DNA from: CAZUQP01 sp964622455
Lineage (GTDB): Bacteria; Pseudomonadota; Gammaproteobacteria; DSM-16500
DNA length: 64,000 nucleotides
Reading direction: 5' to 3'
Assembly (NCBI GenBank): GCA_964622455.1
Contig: CAZUQP010000032.1
Coordinates: 62,001-126,000 of the forward strand
Position 1 is the stretch's first letter, and each line of letters opens with the position of its first letter. A program made the translations under genes and the position numbers. Shown one piece after another: positions 44,130 to 52,678 of this stretch. The notes beneath the pieces were generated by a model. That model saw only the letters and a list, made by a program, of their open reading frames with translations, ran no database searches and was not told where the DNA came from.

Positions 44130-45017
44130 ATGCAGAACAACCGTTATATTAAATTGGGACTTCTGATTTGGCTCACCCTTCAATTGCTGGTCTGGATAAG
44201 CCCCGTACACGCCGCTATGACCAAAGGAATTTATATTACGCAAGCAAACCTTGAAGATACCGATTACATTAAATATCTTTTAAAACGCGCGAAAGCCGTG
44301 GGCATTAATACCTTCGTTGTAGACTTAGAGATCCCGTCCAAAAAATATGCGCAGAATATTGGCTTATTGAAGGCCAATCATATTATTTATGTTGCAAGAA
44401 TTACGGTTTACCCTGGGGGCGGCACACCCGCACAAGTTGCCTCTGAAAGTTACCGCGAAAAAAAATATCGCTTAGTCAAAGCAGCATTGGATTATGGCGC
44501 AGAACAAATTCAGCTGGACTATATTCGTTACAATACGTTACAACCCGCATCCTCTCAACACGCTATCAACATTTATAACGTGATTCAATGGTATAAAGAC
44601 CGCTTACACAATACCCCGTTACAAATCGATGTATTTGGAATTTCTAGTTTTGGCGAAGAAAAACATATTGGCCAAAGTATTAAACTCATTGCAAAAGTTG
44701 CAGATGTCATATGTCCGATGGTCTATCCTTCTCACTATCAGCCATTCCCCAAACATTTCGCGACCCCTTACGAAACAGTTTATGATTCACTAATTTCTAT
44801 CAAAGAACAATTTGATGATGATTTACCGTTTAAGTTATACCCCTACATTGAGTTATCGAATTACCATTACCCGCTTTCACACGAGAAAAAATTAAAATAT
44901 ATTTATTCTCAGATTAAGGCCGTGCAAGATGCGGGGGCCGATGGTTGGTACGCATGGAGCCCGCAGAATAAATACGATAATTTGTTTCAAGTCTTAGAGT
45001 CTTATCCCGTCAAGTAA
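44130..45017 (+). CDS. Exported DUF4015 putative glycoside hydrolase
   Basis: A 295-residue protein with a signal peptide (LGLLIWLTLQLLVWISPVHA) and a TIM-barrel-like DUF4015 domain (PF13200): KGIYITQANLEDTDYIKYLL, INTFVVDLEI, YGAEQIQLDYIRY, CPMVYPSHY, and DGWYAWSPQNKYDN near the end. Acidic residues in VVDLE and QLDYIRY could be catalytic. The family is proposed to act on cell-wall or exopolysaccharides, but the substrate is unknown. It has been inserted between yggS and proC, so it may be an envelope add-on unrelated to them. Confidence 0.82.
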   Translation: MQNNRYIKLGLLIWLTLQLLVWISPVHAAMTKGIYITQANLEDTDYIKYLLKRAKAVGINTFVVDLEIPSKKYAQNIGLLKANHIIYVARITVYPGGGTPAQVASESYREKKYRLVKAALDYGAEQIQLDYIRYNTLQPASSQHAINIYNVIQWYKDRLHNTPLQIDVFGISSFGEEKHIGQSIKLIAKVADVICPMVYPSHYQPFPKHFATPYETVYDSLISIKEQFDDDLPFKLYPYIELSNYHYPLSHEKKLKYIYSQIKAVQDAGADGWYAWSPQNKYDNLFQVLESYPVK

Positions 45018-45073
45018 TTGCCGCTATTTTGTGATATGATGCGCTTTAAAATTAAAGTAGAGATGCGCTAACT

Positions 45074-45895
45074 ATGAATACCGCCACGATTGCCATCCTT
45101 GGCGCTGGAAACATGGGAACAAGCTTATTAAGCGGATTAATTGCAACCGGTTTATCGCCTGCTAAGTTGTGGGTCACTGATCCTGACCTTCAAAAATTAC
45201 ACGCCTTGCAACAGCAATTTAATGTACAAATTACCCAAGCCAATGAAGAAGCCGCGAAAAAGGCCGATGTCATCATCTTTGCAGTGAAACCTCAAATCAT
45301 TGCCAATGTTGCAAAATCATTAAGTCATATCGTGCAAAAACAAAAACCGCTCATTATTTCGATTGCAGCCGGTATCCCAGAAAAAAGCTTAGAACAGTGG
45401 CTAGGCAACCAAGCAGCCATTGTACGCACCATGCCAAATACGCCTGCGCTTATTTCAGCCGGCGCAACTGCACTCCATGCGAATAACAACGTCTCCTCAA
45501 CACAACATAATCTTGCTGAATCAATTTTACGAGCTGTTGGGATTACTGTTTGGCTTCCTAAAGAAAAAGACATGGATGCAGTCACCGCATTATCAGGCTC
45601 AGGCCCTGCTTATTTCTTTTTGGTGATTGAAGCATTACAAAAAGCAGGACAAAAATTAGGGTTACCGGAAGAAACAGCACGTTTGCTGACTTTACAAACC
45701 GCTTTAGGCGCGGCGCGTATGGCGCTTGAAAGTAATCTCTCCGTCGCTGAATTAAGAGAACGCGTCACCTCCAAAGGTGGCACAACAGAAGCAGCTCTTG
45801 CCGTATTTGAAAAAGGGCACATCCGCGATTTATTTACTGAAGCCTTGCATGCTGCAAAAACTCGTTCTGAAGAATTATCGCGTACCATGCTATAG
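45074..45895 (+). CDS. proC: Pyrroline-5-carboxylate reductase
   Basis: A 273-residue NAD(P)H enzyme for the last step of proline synthesis. The Rossmann motif is AILGAGNMGTSLLSGL, with IFAVKPQI, the RTMPNTPALISAGATAL segment and the C-terminal signature ALSGSGPAYFFLVIEAL followed by LRERVTSKGGTTEAAL. Length is normal. The yggT gene follows 12 bp downstream, forming part of the conserved yggS-proC-yggT-rdgB group. Confidence 0.97.
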   Translation: MNTATIAILGAGNMGTSLLSGLIATGLSPAKLWVTDPDLQKLHALQQQFNVQITQANEEAAKKADVIIFAVKPQIIANVAKSLSHIVQKQKPLIISIAAGIPEKSLEQWLGNQAAIVRTMPNTPALISAGATALHANNNVSSTQHNLAESILRAVGITVWLPKEKDMDAVTALSGSGPAYFFLVIEALQKAGQKLGLPEETARLLTLQTALGAARMALESNLSVAELRERVTSKGGTTEAALAVFEKGHIRDLFTEALHAAKTRSEELSRTML

Positions 45896-45907
45896 AGGAT
45901 TCACATC

Positions 45908-46441
45908 ATGAATACATTGAATAATGCGGGATTATTTTTAATTAATACTCTTTTCAATTTATATTTATTTGTTTTGACGATTCGCTTTATTCTCGCCTAC
46001 GCGCGCGCAAATTACTTCAATCCTATCACTCAATTAATCGTAAAAATAACACAGCCTTTGGTGGCTCCCGTGCGCCGTCTCATTCCTAATTATCGCAATA
46101 TTGAATTAGCAACACTTATCTGGATTATTATTTTTGAAATCGTTAAGATTTTAATCTTAATTGCGCTCACCATCAGAATTTTTTCAACGGTTGAAATTAT
46201 CTGGCTAGTGTCGAGTGATACCTTAAAACTTTTTTTAAGCACTTTTTTTTACGCCATTTTGTTCCGCGCTCTTTTAAGTTGGTTTCAACCTGGTTATTCA
46301 CCTGCAGGACAGCTGCTTGAACAAGTTACCGCGCCCATTATGCATCCTTTGCAGCGATTAATTCCGCCGATCAGTGGAATTGATATTACCCCAATCCCTG
46401 CTTTGATTATTTTACAATTACTGATTATTTTACTGCCTTAA
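45908..46441 (+). CDS. yggT: YggT-family inner-membrane protein
   Basis: A 177-residue integral membrane protein with two copies of the YggT repeat. Each repeat has hydrophobic helices and a conserved loop: NPITQLIVKITQPLVAPVRRLIP in the first half and GQLLEQVTAPIMHPLQRLIPPISGID in the second. Family members are linked to osmotic or ion homeostasis, but the mechanism is unknown. It lies between proC and rdgB with short gaps, in the usual order. Confidence 0.92.
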   Translation: MNTLNNAGLFLINTLFNLYLFVLTIRFILAYARANYFNPITQLIVKITQPLVAPVRRLIPNYRNIELATLIWIIIFEIVKILILIALTIRIFSTVEIIWLVSSDTLKLFLSTFFYAILFRALLSWFQPGYSPAGQLLEQVTAPIMHPLQRLIPPISGIDITPIPALIILQLLIILLP

Positions 46442-46451
46442 GAGTTTTAAT

Positions 46452-47057
46452 ATGAAAAATAAAATTATTTTTGCAAGCAACAACGCCGGCAAAATAACTG
46501 AACTGCAATCACTGCTGAAGCCATTTCATTATGAAATTATTCCGCAATCACTTTTAGGTATTCCTGAAATTGAAGAAACAGGATTAACTTTTGTTGAAAA
46601 TGCTATTTTAAAAGCACGACATGCTTGTCAATTAAGCGAAAAACCAGCTATTGCTGATGATTCAGGTCTCGTCGTGCAGGCACTTGATGGTGCACCTGGT
46701 ATTTATTCCGCTCGTTATGCGGGTAAAAAAGCGGATGCTGCTGCTAACAATAAAAAATTATTAACGGAGATGGCCGATGTCCCCAAAGAAGAACGGCAGG
46801 CACATTTTCATTGTGCGCTTGTTTACCTGCAGCACGCGGAAGATCCCGCTCCTCTCATTTGCGAAGGCATTTGGAACGGCTTTATTTTGAATGATCCCAT
46901 TGGAATTCATGGATTTGGTTATGATCCTTTATTTTATGATATCAATGAAATGTGCAGCGCTGCAGAATTTCCTTTAGAAAAGAAAAATAAAATCAGCCAT
47001 CGTGCTCACGCGTTACGCGCACTGATGACAAAATTAAACGCGACACAAAACGGATAA
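46452..47057 (+). CDS. rdgB: XTP/dITP (non-canonical purine NTP) pyrophosphatase
   Basis: A 201-residue Ham1-family enzyme that removes deaminated purine nucleotides. The N-terminal SNNAGKITELQSLL, the metal/substrate site ETGLTFVENAILKARHA and ADDSGLVVQALDGAPGIYSARYAG, and HGFGYDPLFY are all present. Length is normal. The next gene, an ABC ATPase, starts 4 bp later. Confidence 0.96.
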   Translation: MKNKIIFASNNAGKITELQSLLKPFHYEIIPQSLLGIPEIEETGLTFVENAILKARHACQLSEKPAIADDSGLVVQALDGAPGIYSARYAGKKADAAANNKKLLTEMADVPKEERQAHFHCALVYLQHAEDPAPLICEGIWNGFILNDPIGIHGFGYDPLFYDINEMCSAAEFPLEKKNKISHRAHALRALMTKLNATQNG

Positions 47058-47061
47058 ATTC

Positions 47062-47985
47062 ATGGTCGCATTGATCGTTGAAAATCTTAAAAAAACCTAT
47101 GCTAATGGTTTGGTGGCCTTAAAAGAAATTAATTTAAAAGTGGCTGAAGGCGATTTTTTTGCACTGTTAGGACAAAATGGTGCGGGCAAATCAACAACCA
47201 TCGGCATTCTTTGTTCTCTCGTCAATAAAACATCTGGACGGGTCTCTATGTTCGGCCATGATATTGACATTGAGCTTGAAGCCGCAAAATCCTGCATAGG
47301 GGTTGTTCCGCAAGAATTTAATTTCAATCCTTTTGAAAAAATTTTGCAAATTATTATTAATCAAGCGGGATATTACGGCATTCCCTATCGAGTTGCTTAT
47401 CCACGCGCTGAAAAATATTTAAAAAAACTAGGACTCTGGGAAAAACGCACCCAAATTGCATTGCGTTTATCGGGCGGCATGAAAAGACGTTTGATGATTG
47501 CGCGCGCACTCATCAACGAACCTAAATTATTAATTTTGGATGAGCCGACCGCAGGTGTTGATATTGAATTACGCCACAGCTTGTGGGAATTTTTAGCTGA
47601 ACTTAACCAAAAAGGCACAACGATTATTTTAACTACCCATTATTTGGAAGAAGCAGAACACTTGTGCAAGCATGTCGCCATTATTGATCATGGTGAAATC
47701 ATTGAGCATGCTGACATGAAATCATTAATTAACCGTCTGCATATTCAAACACTCATCTTAGATATATCAGAGCCCATCGATCATCCGCCGCTTCTTGCAG
47801 ATTATCCGTATCGTTTATTGGATAAAACAACACTTGAAGTTGAACTTCGAAAAACACAATCGTTAAATTTACTTTTTCAAAAATTGACGGAGCAGGGCAT
47901 TCGTGTTATCGGCATGCGCAATAAAACCAATCGATTAGAAGAATTATTTGTTCGTCTTATCACGGAAAACAAGGCAAAAAAATGA
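47062..47985 (+). CDS. yadG: ABC transporter ATP-binding protein (YadG-like exporter)
   Basis: A 307-residue ATPase with Walker A GQNGAGKST (about 37-45), Q-loop VVPQEFNFNPF, signature LSGGMKRRLMIARAL, Walker B LLILDEPTAGVD and switch His in TTHYLEEAE. It has the C-terminal extension of ABC-2/YadG-type ATPases. It overlaps the permease gene as ATGA, so the two form an exporter. Substrate unknown; drug or polysaccharide export is typical of the family. Confidence 0.92.
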   Translation: MVALIVENLKKTYANGLVALKEINLKVAEGDFFALLGQNGAGKSTTIGILCSLVNKTSGRVSMFGHDIDIELEAAKSCIGVVPQEFNFNPFEKILQIIINQAGYYGIPYRVAYPRAEKYLKKLGLWEKRTQIALRLSGGMKRRLMIARALINEPKLLILDEPTAGVDIELRHSLWEFLAELNQKGTTIILTTHYLEEAEHLCKHVAIIDHGEIIEHADMKSLINRLHIQTLILDISEPIDHPPLLADYPYRLLDKTTLEVELRKTQSLNLLFQKLTEQGIRVIGMRNKTNRLEELFVRLITENKAKK

Positions 47986-48749
47986 AAAAAAATTGGGTTG
48001 CATTACAAACTATTTTAGTAAAAGAAATGACGCGCTTTTTGCGTATTTGGTCACAAACACTTTTACCGCCTGTGATCACCATGTCATTATATTTTATCAT
48101 TTTCGGCAAATTAATTGGTTCACAAATCAAAGCCATTGATGGCTATACTTACATGCAATACATTGTGCCAGGGCTCACGATGATGGCCATTATGACAAAT
48201 GCTTATGCGAATACATCTGCCTCTTTTTTTGGCGCGAAATTCAGTAAAAGTATAGAAGAAATGTTAGTCTCCTCCATGCCAAGCTATGTTATTTTGTTAG
48301 GCTACGTGGTAGGCGGTGCTTTGCGCGGTCTATTGGTAGGCTTTATTGTGATTCTCATTTCTTTACTATTTACTCATATACACATCCATCATATTGGGAT
48401 CGTACTCTCCATGGCATTTTTATCCGCTATGTTGTTTTCGTTAGGAGGGTTAATCAATGGTATTTTTGCCAAAAAATTTGATGATGTTTCATTTGTTCCG
48501 ACTTTTATTCTGACCCCTCTAACTTATTTAGGAGGTGTTTTTTATTCCATTAAACAACTCCCGCCTTTCTGGCAAAAAATTTCTATTTTTAATCCCATCC
48601 TCGATATTGTTGATACTTTTAGATACGGCATGTTAGGTACATCAGATATTAATATTTATCTGGGTTTCTTATTAGTCAGCGTTTTATTTATTTTGTTATT
48701 GGTGAGCTGCCTTAAGTTGTTAGAAAAAGGAACAGGATTAAGGACATAG
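47982..48749 (+). CDS. yadH: ABC-2 type permease (YadH-like)
   Basis: A 255-residue inner-membrane permease with six hydrophobic segments and the ABC-2 C-terminal signature (TPLTYLGGVFYSIKQLPPFWQKI, FNPILDIVDTFRYGMLG). It pairs with the ATPase gene by an ATGA overlap. The stop is TAG, formed jointly by the gene and the inverted-repeat element that starts at 48747. Removal of the element with one TA copy would leave TAA at the same codon, so the protein length is unaffected. Confidence 0.93.
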   Translation: MKKNWVALQTILVKEMTRFLRIWSQTLLPPVITMSLYFIIFGKLIGSQIKAIDGYTYMQYIVPGLTMMAIMTNAYANTSASFFGAKFSKSIEEMLVSSMPSYVILLGYVVGGALRGLLVGFIVILISLLFTHIHIHHIGIVLSMAFLSAMLFSLGGLINGIFAKKFDDVSFVPTFILTPLTYLGGVFYSIKQLPPFWQKISIFNPILDIVDTFRYGMLGTSDINIYLGFLLVSVLFILLLVSCLKLLEKGTGLRT

Positions 48750-48879
48750 AGTCTGTTGACCATTGAAATTTTTTAATCATTTTAGCGTCAAACACGCTCT
48801 CCTTGATCGGGTTTGACTCGGAAAAACATCCTGTTTTTTCGTAAAATGATTAAAAAATTTCAATGGTCAACAGACTCTA
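48747..48879. mobile_element. MITE-like element with 38-bp perfect inverted repeats inserted in the permease stop codon
   Basis: The left arm 48747-48784 and right arm 48842-48879 are perfect inverted copies of 38 bp, starting TAGAGTCTGTTGACC and ending in the mirror image. The 57-bp centre has further internal pairing (GTCAAAC..GTTTGAC and GAAAAAC..GTTTTTTC). There is no coding capacity. Both ends carry TA, fitting the TA target duplication of IS630/Tc1-mariner elements, with 36-bp terminal repeats inside. No second copy was noticed in this window. It could also fold as a strong bidirectional terminator. Confidence 0.75.
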
Positions 48880-48951
48880 AATTTCATCTGCAAAAAATAT
48901 AGATTTATGCTATCTTTTTGATAAATCACTTTTAAAGGACAGGAATACAGC

Positions 48952-49338
48952 ATGAGGAACTCTAAACATCCCATTTTTAGAAATGACAACAATAACGGTA
49001 AGGGATGGTTTGCTATCATTCCAGTGATCCCCCCCATTTTTATTTCGGCCGCTTTATTTTATGCCTATTATTACATACGTGATCAAAATTTTTTACCCCT
49101 TTGGATGAATTATATTTATTGGGGCGTCAAAATTATTATTGCTCTTCAAATTGTCTTGGCCTCCGCCCGTTCATTATGGGGACCGATAATTGCAGTTGCG
49201 CTAGGATTTTTAAATTTATACTGGATTCAAACAACAGGATTAGCGCCCATTTCAAGCGAAGATGCATGGCAATTGATTACATTGGGAGGATTCGGTTTTT
49301 TAATTACCATTATTATGAAAGTTTTTGTAAGAACTTGA
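48952..49338 (+). CDS. Small hypothetical membrane protein (4 TM)
   Basis: A 128-residue protein with about four hydrophobic helices (roughly 20-43, 52-75, 79-97, 105-125) and a short polar N-terminus. I do not recognise a family. An AAGGACAGG Shine-Dalgarno precedes the ATG. The next gene, also a small membrane protein, follows 10 bp later, so they probably form a two-gene operon and may work together. The operon promoter must lie between the inverted-repeat element and the ATG. Confidence 0.72.
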   Translation: MRNSKHPIFRNDNNNGKGWFAIIPVIPPIFISAALFYAYYYIRDQNFLPLWMNYIYWGVKIIIALQIVLASARSLWGPIIAVALGFLNLYWIQTTGLAPISSEDAWQLITLGGFGFLITIIMKVFVRT

Positions 49339-49348
49339 AGGATAGCCT

Positions 49349-49675
49349 ATGTTAAAACATATTATCGCTATTATTATTTTAAGCATTGTTATTATCGTGG
49401 GTATGTCTTATGCGCAACAAGGATTGCAATATCTATTATCCGCCCATGATTGGGTGTCTGACATGCTAAAACAAGTGTTTTCTGTAGGCCCTGCCGGCAG
49501 TGTCATACGCCAACTCATTGCCTTACTCGTTATCCCAGTACTTACCAGTTTTATTCCTGCCCTTATTTATTGGTTAACGACCCGGCACAAGTTGCCTTAC
49601 TTTATGGAATTGGTGTGGGTCATCTGGTTAATACAAACTGCGGCACTGGTCATTACCTTTAAGCCACCGGCTTAA
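49349..49675 (+). CDS. Small hypothetical membrane protein (3 TM)
   Basis: A 108-residue protein with hydrophobic helices near residues 4-22, 54-78 and 86-104 and a loop containing SAHDWVSDMLKQVF. No family was recognised. It is probably co-transcribed with the preceding four-helix protein. Its 3' end overlaps the convergent coq7 gene by 4 bp. The composition suits an inner-membrane location; no charged pore or catalytic motif is evident. Confidence 0.72.
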   Translation: MLKHIIAIIILSIVIIVGMSYAQQGLQYLLSAHDWVSDMLKQVFSVGPAGSVIRQLIALLVIPVLTSFIPALIYWLTTRHKLPYFMELVWVIWLIQTAALVITFKPPA

Positions 49676-50319
49676 ATCCAATACGCTGTTTTTACCATCA
49701 CGCGTGAAGCAAGCGTCATCATTTTTTTCACGATGGGCGGCAATATTTTCGCGCCTTCTGCAAAAGCGTGATCGCGATGTTTAGCTTCATCTTTTTGCAT
49801 TTGCTGCAAAATAGAAATGCTTTTTTGGTCTTCTATTGGAAAAAGCGTTAAGTGCCGTTCTAAATGTTTAACGACTTGGCTTTCGGTTTCCGCTAAAAAA
49901 CCTAAACTCCATTCATCCCCTATCCATCCTGCCACTAGACCTATCGTGAAAGAACCTGCATACCAAAATGGGTTAAGATAACTGGCATGACTTTGAAGTT
50001 CATTCAATCGAATTTTACACCAGGCTAAGTGGTCTCCCTCTTCCATCGCTGCCCGCTTCATGGTTTCTTTGATGTGAGCAGAATGGGAACCGAGTGCTTG
50101 GCCATGATAAAGTGCTTGCGCACACACTTCTCCTGCGTGGTTAACACGCATCAAGGCTGCTGCATGCTGACGTTCTTTTTGGGTAAGATCTGCTTCCTGT
50201 TTATCTTTCGCAGGGTAGATGCGTTCCGTAGTTTTGGGTTCGCCTAAAAATGCACGCAATGCCTCATCTATCTGAAGGCAAATCCCATCCCATACTGTGT
50301 AATGACGATTATCTTGCAT
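49672..50319 (-). CDS. coq7: Demethoxyubiquinone hydroxylase Coq7
   Basis: A 215-residue di-iron carboxylate monooxygenase of ubiquinone synthesis. The ferritin-like ligands are visible: Glu in VNHAGEVCAQALYHGQ, the EEGDH motif in MKRAAMEEGDHLAW, Glu in FLAETESQVVKHLERH, and the final KDEAKHRDHA. Coq7 replaces the flavin enzyme UbiF in many aerobic proteobacteria. The start is 32 bp from the divergent tgt start. Confidence 0.95.
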   Translation of the reverse strand: MQDNRHYTVWDGICLQIDEALRAFLGEPKTTERIYPAKDKQEADLTQKERQHAAALMRVNHAGEVCAQALYHGQALGSHSAHIKETMKRAAMEEGDHLAWCKIRLNELQSHASYLNPFWYAGSFTIGLVAGWIGDEWSLGFLAETESQVVKHLERHLTLFPIEDQKSISILQQMQKDEAKHRDHAFAEGAKILPPIVKKMMTLASRVMVKTAYWI

Positions 50320-50351
50320 AATTCATCTATCCTAATTTATAGTCACCCCCT

Positions 50352-51524
50352 ATGCAAAATGTATTTAAAACTGAATTTATTAAAAAACATGCCACTCTTC
50401 CTGCCCGGGTCACAAAAATCACCACACCGCATGGTGAAGTATTAACGCCCGCCTTTATGCCGGTCGGTACTCGCGCGTTTGTAAACTGTATGACGCCGGT
50501 AGATTTAGTGAATGCAGGCAGCCAAATTATTTTAGGCGGAAATACTTATCATATGTTATGTGCGCCCGGGATGGAGGTTATTCAAAATGCCGGAGGGATG
50601 CATGCTTTCATGGGATGGGAAAAACCCATGCTGACTGATAGCGGCGGCTTTCAAGTATTTAGCTTATCGAAAAACGGCAACATTTGTAAAATAGATGAGA
50701 AAGGTGCGCATTTTAAACATCCCATTTCTGGCAAAGTCATTCATCTCACACCAGAATCCTCCATTGAGGCCCAGAAAATCATCGGCGCAGATATTATCAT
50801 GGCATTTGATGAATGCACGCCTGAAAATGGCGGGAGGGAAGCGGCCCTTCGAGCGATGGAACGTACTCATCGGTGGCTTACTGAATCCATTGACGAACAT
50901 CAAAAACATCCTGCATCACGCTATGGCTATCAACAAGCGCTATTTGGCATTATTCAAGGCGGCAGTTTCCCTGATTTACGTGCAAAAAGTACTGAATATA
51001 TTTTATCAGCGCCGCTGGATGGCATTGCTATCGGGGGTGAAGTGATTGGTTTTGATATGCAAAAAACCATGGAAATCATTGATTGGGTACGTGATAGCCT
51101 TCCGGAAAATAAATCCCGTTATACGATGGGCGTGGGTTTAAATCCACAAGATTTAATTGATGTGGTTTCCAAAGGAATCGATATATTCGACTGTGTCGCG
51201 CCCACACGCAATGCGCGTCACGGATCGCTTTATTCTGGAAAAATTATTGAAGAAAATGGTTGGCTTACGTTTGCGCCTCATGAAAATAATGGCAAAATCC
51301 TTATTAAAAAAAGCATTTATGCAAAAGATAACAACCCCATTATGGAAAATTGCGGGTGTTACACTTGTGCGCATTATTCGCGTTCTTACCTGCATTTTCT
51401 TTTTAAACACGAAGCGCTCATTTATAATAATTTGGCCTGCATTCATAATATTCATGTGATGCAAGAAGTCTGTGCTAGAATGAGAAAATTAATTTTAGAG
51501 AACACGGAAGGAACTTTAAAATGA
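50352..51524 (+). CDS. tgt: Queuine tRNA-ribosyltransferase (tRNA-guanine transglycosylase)
   Basis: A 390-residue TIM-barrel enzyme inserting preQ1 at position 34 of GUN tRNAs. The catalytic Asp is in LTDSGGFQVFSL (about 96), the substrate pocket in FDECTPENGG and IGGEVIGF, and the nucleophile Asp in FDCVAPTRNARHG (about 279). The zinc site CGCYTCAHYSRSYLHFLF uses three Cys and a later His. Length is normal. It overlaps the MgtC-family gene as ATGA. Confidence 0.97.
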   Translation: MQNVFKTEFIKKHATLPARVTKITTPHGEVLTPAFMPVGTRAFVNCMTPVDLVNAGSQIILGGNTYHMLCAPGMEVIQNAGGMHAFMGWEKPMLTDSGGFQVFSLSKNGNICKIDEKGAHFKHPISGKVIHLTPESSIEAQKIIGADIIMAFDECTPENGGREAALRAMERTHRWLTESIDEHQKHPASRYGYQQALFGIIQGGSFPDLRAKSTEYILSAPLDGIAIGGEVIGFDMQKTMEIIDWVRDSLPENKSRYTMGVGLNPQDLIDVVSKGIDIFDCVAPTRNARHGSLYSGKIIEENGWLTFAPHENNGKILIKKSIYAKDNNPIMENCGCYTCAHYSRSYLHFLFKHEALIYNNLACIHNIHVMQEVCARMRKLILENTEGTLK

Positions 51525-51949
51525 CCATGGTTGAACTGCAGCCGGATCTTGAGATATTTGCCCGCGTTGTCACCGCATTCTTACTGGGTGCTTTAATTGG
51601 CTGGGAAAGGGAACGTCACGGCATTTCAGCAGGCATTCGCACCTATGGCGCCATTGCATTGGGTGCTTGTGTGTTTGGTGTATTATCATTAAGCGTCAAT
51701 CACGCAGATCCCTCCCGCATCGCTGCACAAATTGTCACTGGAATTGGTTTTTTAGGCGGCGGTGTTATTTTTCGTCAAGGTGATTATGTCAGCGGATTAA
51801 CCACTGCCGCGACACTTTGGGCAACCGCTGCAGTCGGGCTTTCTGTTGCTTTTGGTTTTTATTTAATAAGTATGCTCACTGCGGTATTACTTTATTTATT
51901 ATTATATTTACCGCGCTTGCCTTGGTGGAAAAAAGTGAGAGGAAAATAA
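51521..51949 (+). CDS. MgtC/SapB-family inner-membrane protein
   Basis: A 142-residue membrane protein with the MgtC N-terminal domain: LLGALIGWERERHGISAGIRTYGAIALGA, GIGFLGGGVIFRQGDYVSGLTTAATLWATAAVGL, and further hydrophobic helices. It lacks the C-terminal ACT-like domain of Salmonella MgtC (about 230 residues), so it is the short SapB-type form. MgtC proteins help intramacrophage survival and control of F-ATP synthase or phosphate; that role is not shown for short forms. It is coupled to tgt. Confidence 0.9.
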   Translation: MTMVELQPDLEIFARVVTAFLLGALIGWERERHGISAGIRTYGAIALGACVFGVLSLSVNHADPSRIAAQIVTGIGFLGGGVIFRQGDYVSGLTTAATLWATAAVGLSVAFGFYLISMLTAVLLYLLLYLPRLPWWKKVRGK

Positions 51950-52064
51950 TATTCTTATTTCTCATTGACAAAAAAATGAGGTTCCTTCATTCTGACCATC
52001 CACGAATAATCTAGCATTCTGCAACAACTTCTATTTTTTATTCATCAAACAATTTTTCATACTA

Positions 52065-52073
52065 TGTTATAAT
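52065..52073 (+). promoter_or_regulatory. Extended -10 promoter of the small coiled-coil gene
   Basis: TGTTATAAT (TGn plus TATAAT at 52068-52073) lies 21 bp before the ATG of the next gene, with the AGGAGG Shine-Dalgarno (52083-52088) in between. No good -35 is seen, which is common with extended -10 promoters. Confidence 0.6.
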
Positions 52074-52094
52074 TAAGATAACGAGGAGGTTTTA

Positions 52095-52349
52095 ATGATG
52101 GCCCATGTTGCCTTTGATACATTGGCGTATGCAAATAAGTTGAAAGCAGCTGGCGCTGACTCTAAACTCGCAGAAACGCAAGCAGAAGCGACCGCCGAAA
52201 TATTAACTAGCTTAGTCAACGAACAGCTCGCGACTAAATCTGATCTCAAAGATTTAGAAATGAAACTACAAACCACTTTCTTTAAAATGATTAGCGCAGC
52301 AGTAACCATTCTTGGGGGTCTTCAAATTTTATTTCACTTCCTTAAATAA
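52095..52349 (+). CDS. Small coiled-coil protein with C-terminal membrane helix (DUF1640-like)
   Basis: An 84-residue protein. Residues 5-60 form an Ala/Glu/Lys-rich amphipathic helix (FDTLAYANKLKAAGADSKLA, ATKSDLKDLEMKLQTTFFKM), and residues 63-82 are hydrophobic (MISAAVTILGGLQILFHFL). The FDTLxYxxKLxxAG start and ATKxDLxxLE pattern resemble DUF1640/CCDC90-like proteins, small membrane-anchored coiled coils scattered among bacteria. It has a perfect AGGAGG and its own promoter. The 3' end overlaps grxD by 21 bp. Confidence 0.75.
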   Translation: MMAHVAFDTLAYANKLKAAGADSKLAETQAEATAEILTSLVNEQLATKSDLKDLEMKLQTTFFKMISAAVTILGGLQILFHFLK

Positions 52350-52643
52350 TTCCTGTAACTCACCGCTCTCATACATCTCCGCCATAATATCGCTGCCGCC
52401 GACGAATTCAGCTTGTACATACAATTGCGGAATGGTTGGCCAGTTAGAAAATTCTTTGATCCCTTGGCGAATTTCTGGATTATCTAACACGTTAATCGCA
52501 AAAAATTCAGAGATACCACAGGATTTTAAAATCTGAATAGCACGTGATGAAAATCCACATTGTGGAAATTGTGCTGTCCCTTTCATATAAAGTACGACTG
52601 GGTTTTCAGTAATTTGTTTTTTAATGATTTCTTCAATTGACAT
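52329..52643 (-). CDS. grxD: Monothiol glutaredoxin (Grx4 type)
   Basis: A 104-residue monothiol glutaredoxin with active site CGFS in GTAQFPQCGFSSRAIQIL, the glutathione-binding WPTIPQLYV (TVP-like turn) and GGSDIMAEMYESGEL. Such proteins carry and deliver [2Fe-2S] clusters. It ends the suf operon, 35 bp after sufT, in keeping with cluster delivery. Length is normal. Confidence 0.96.
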   Translation of the reverse strand: MSIEEIIKKQITENPVVLYMKGTAQFPQCGFSSRAIQILKSCGISEFFAINVLDNPEIRQGIKEFSNWPTIPQLYVQAEFVGGSDIMAEMYESGELQELFKEVK

Positions 52644-52678
52644 TTTTTCCTCTCTAAAAATAATTTTTAAAAATGGTA

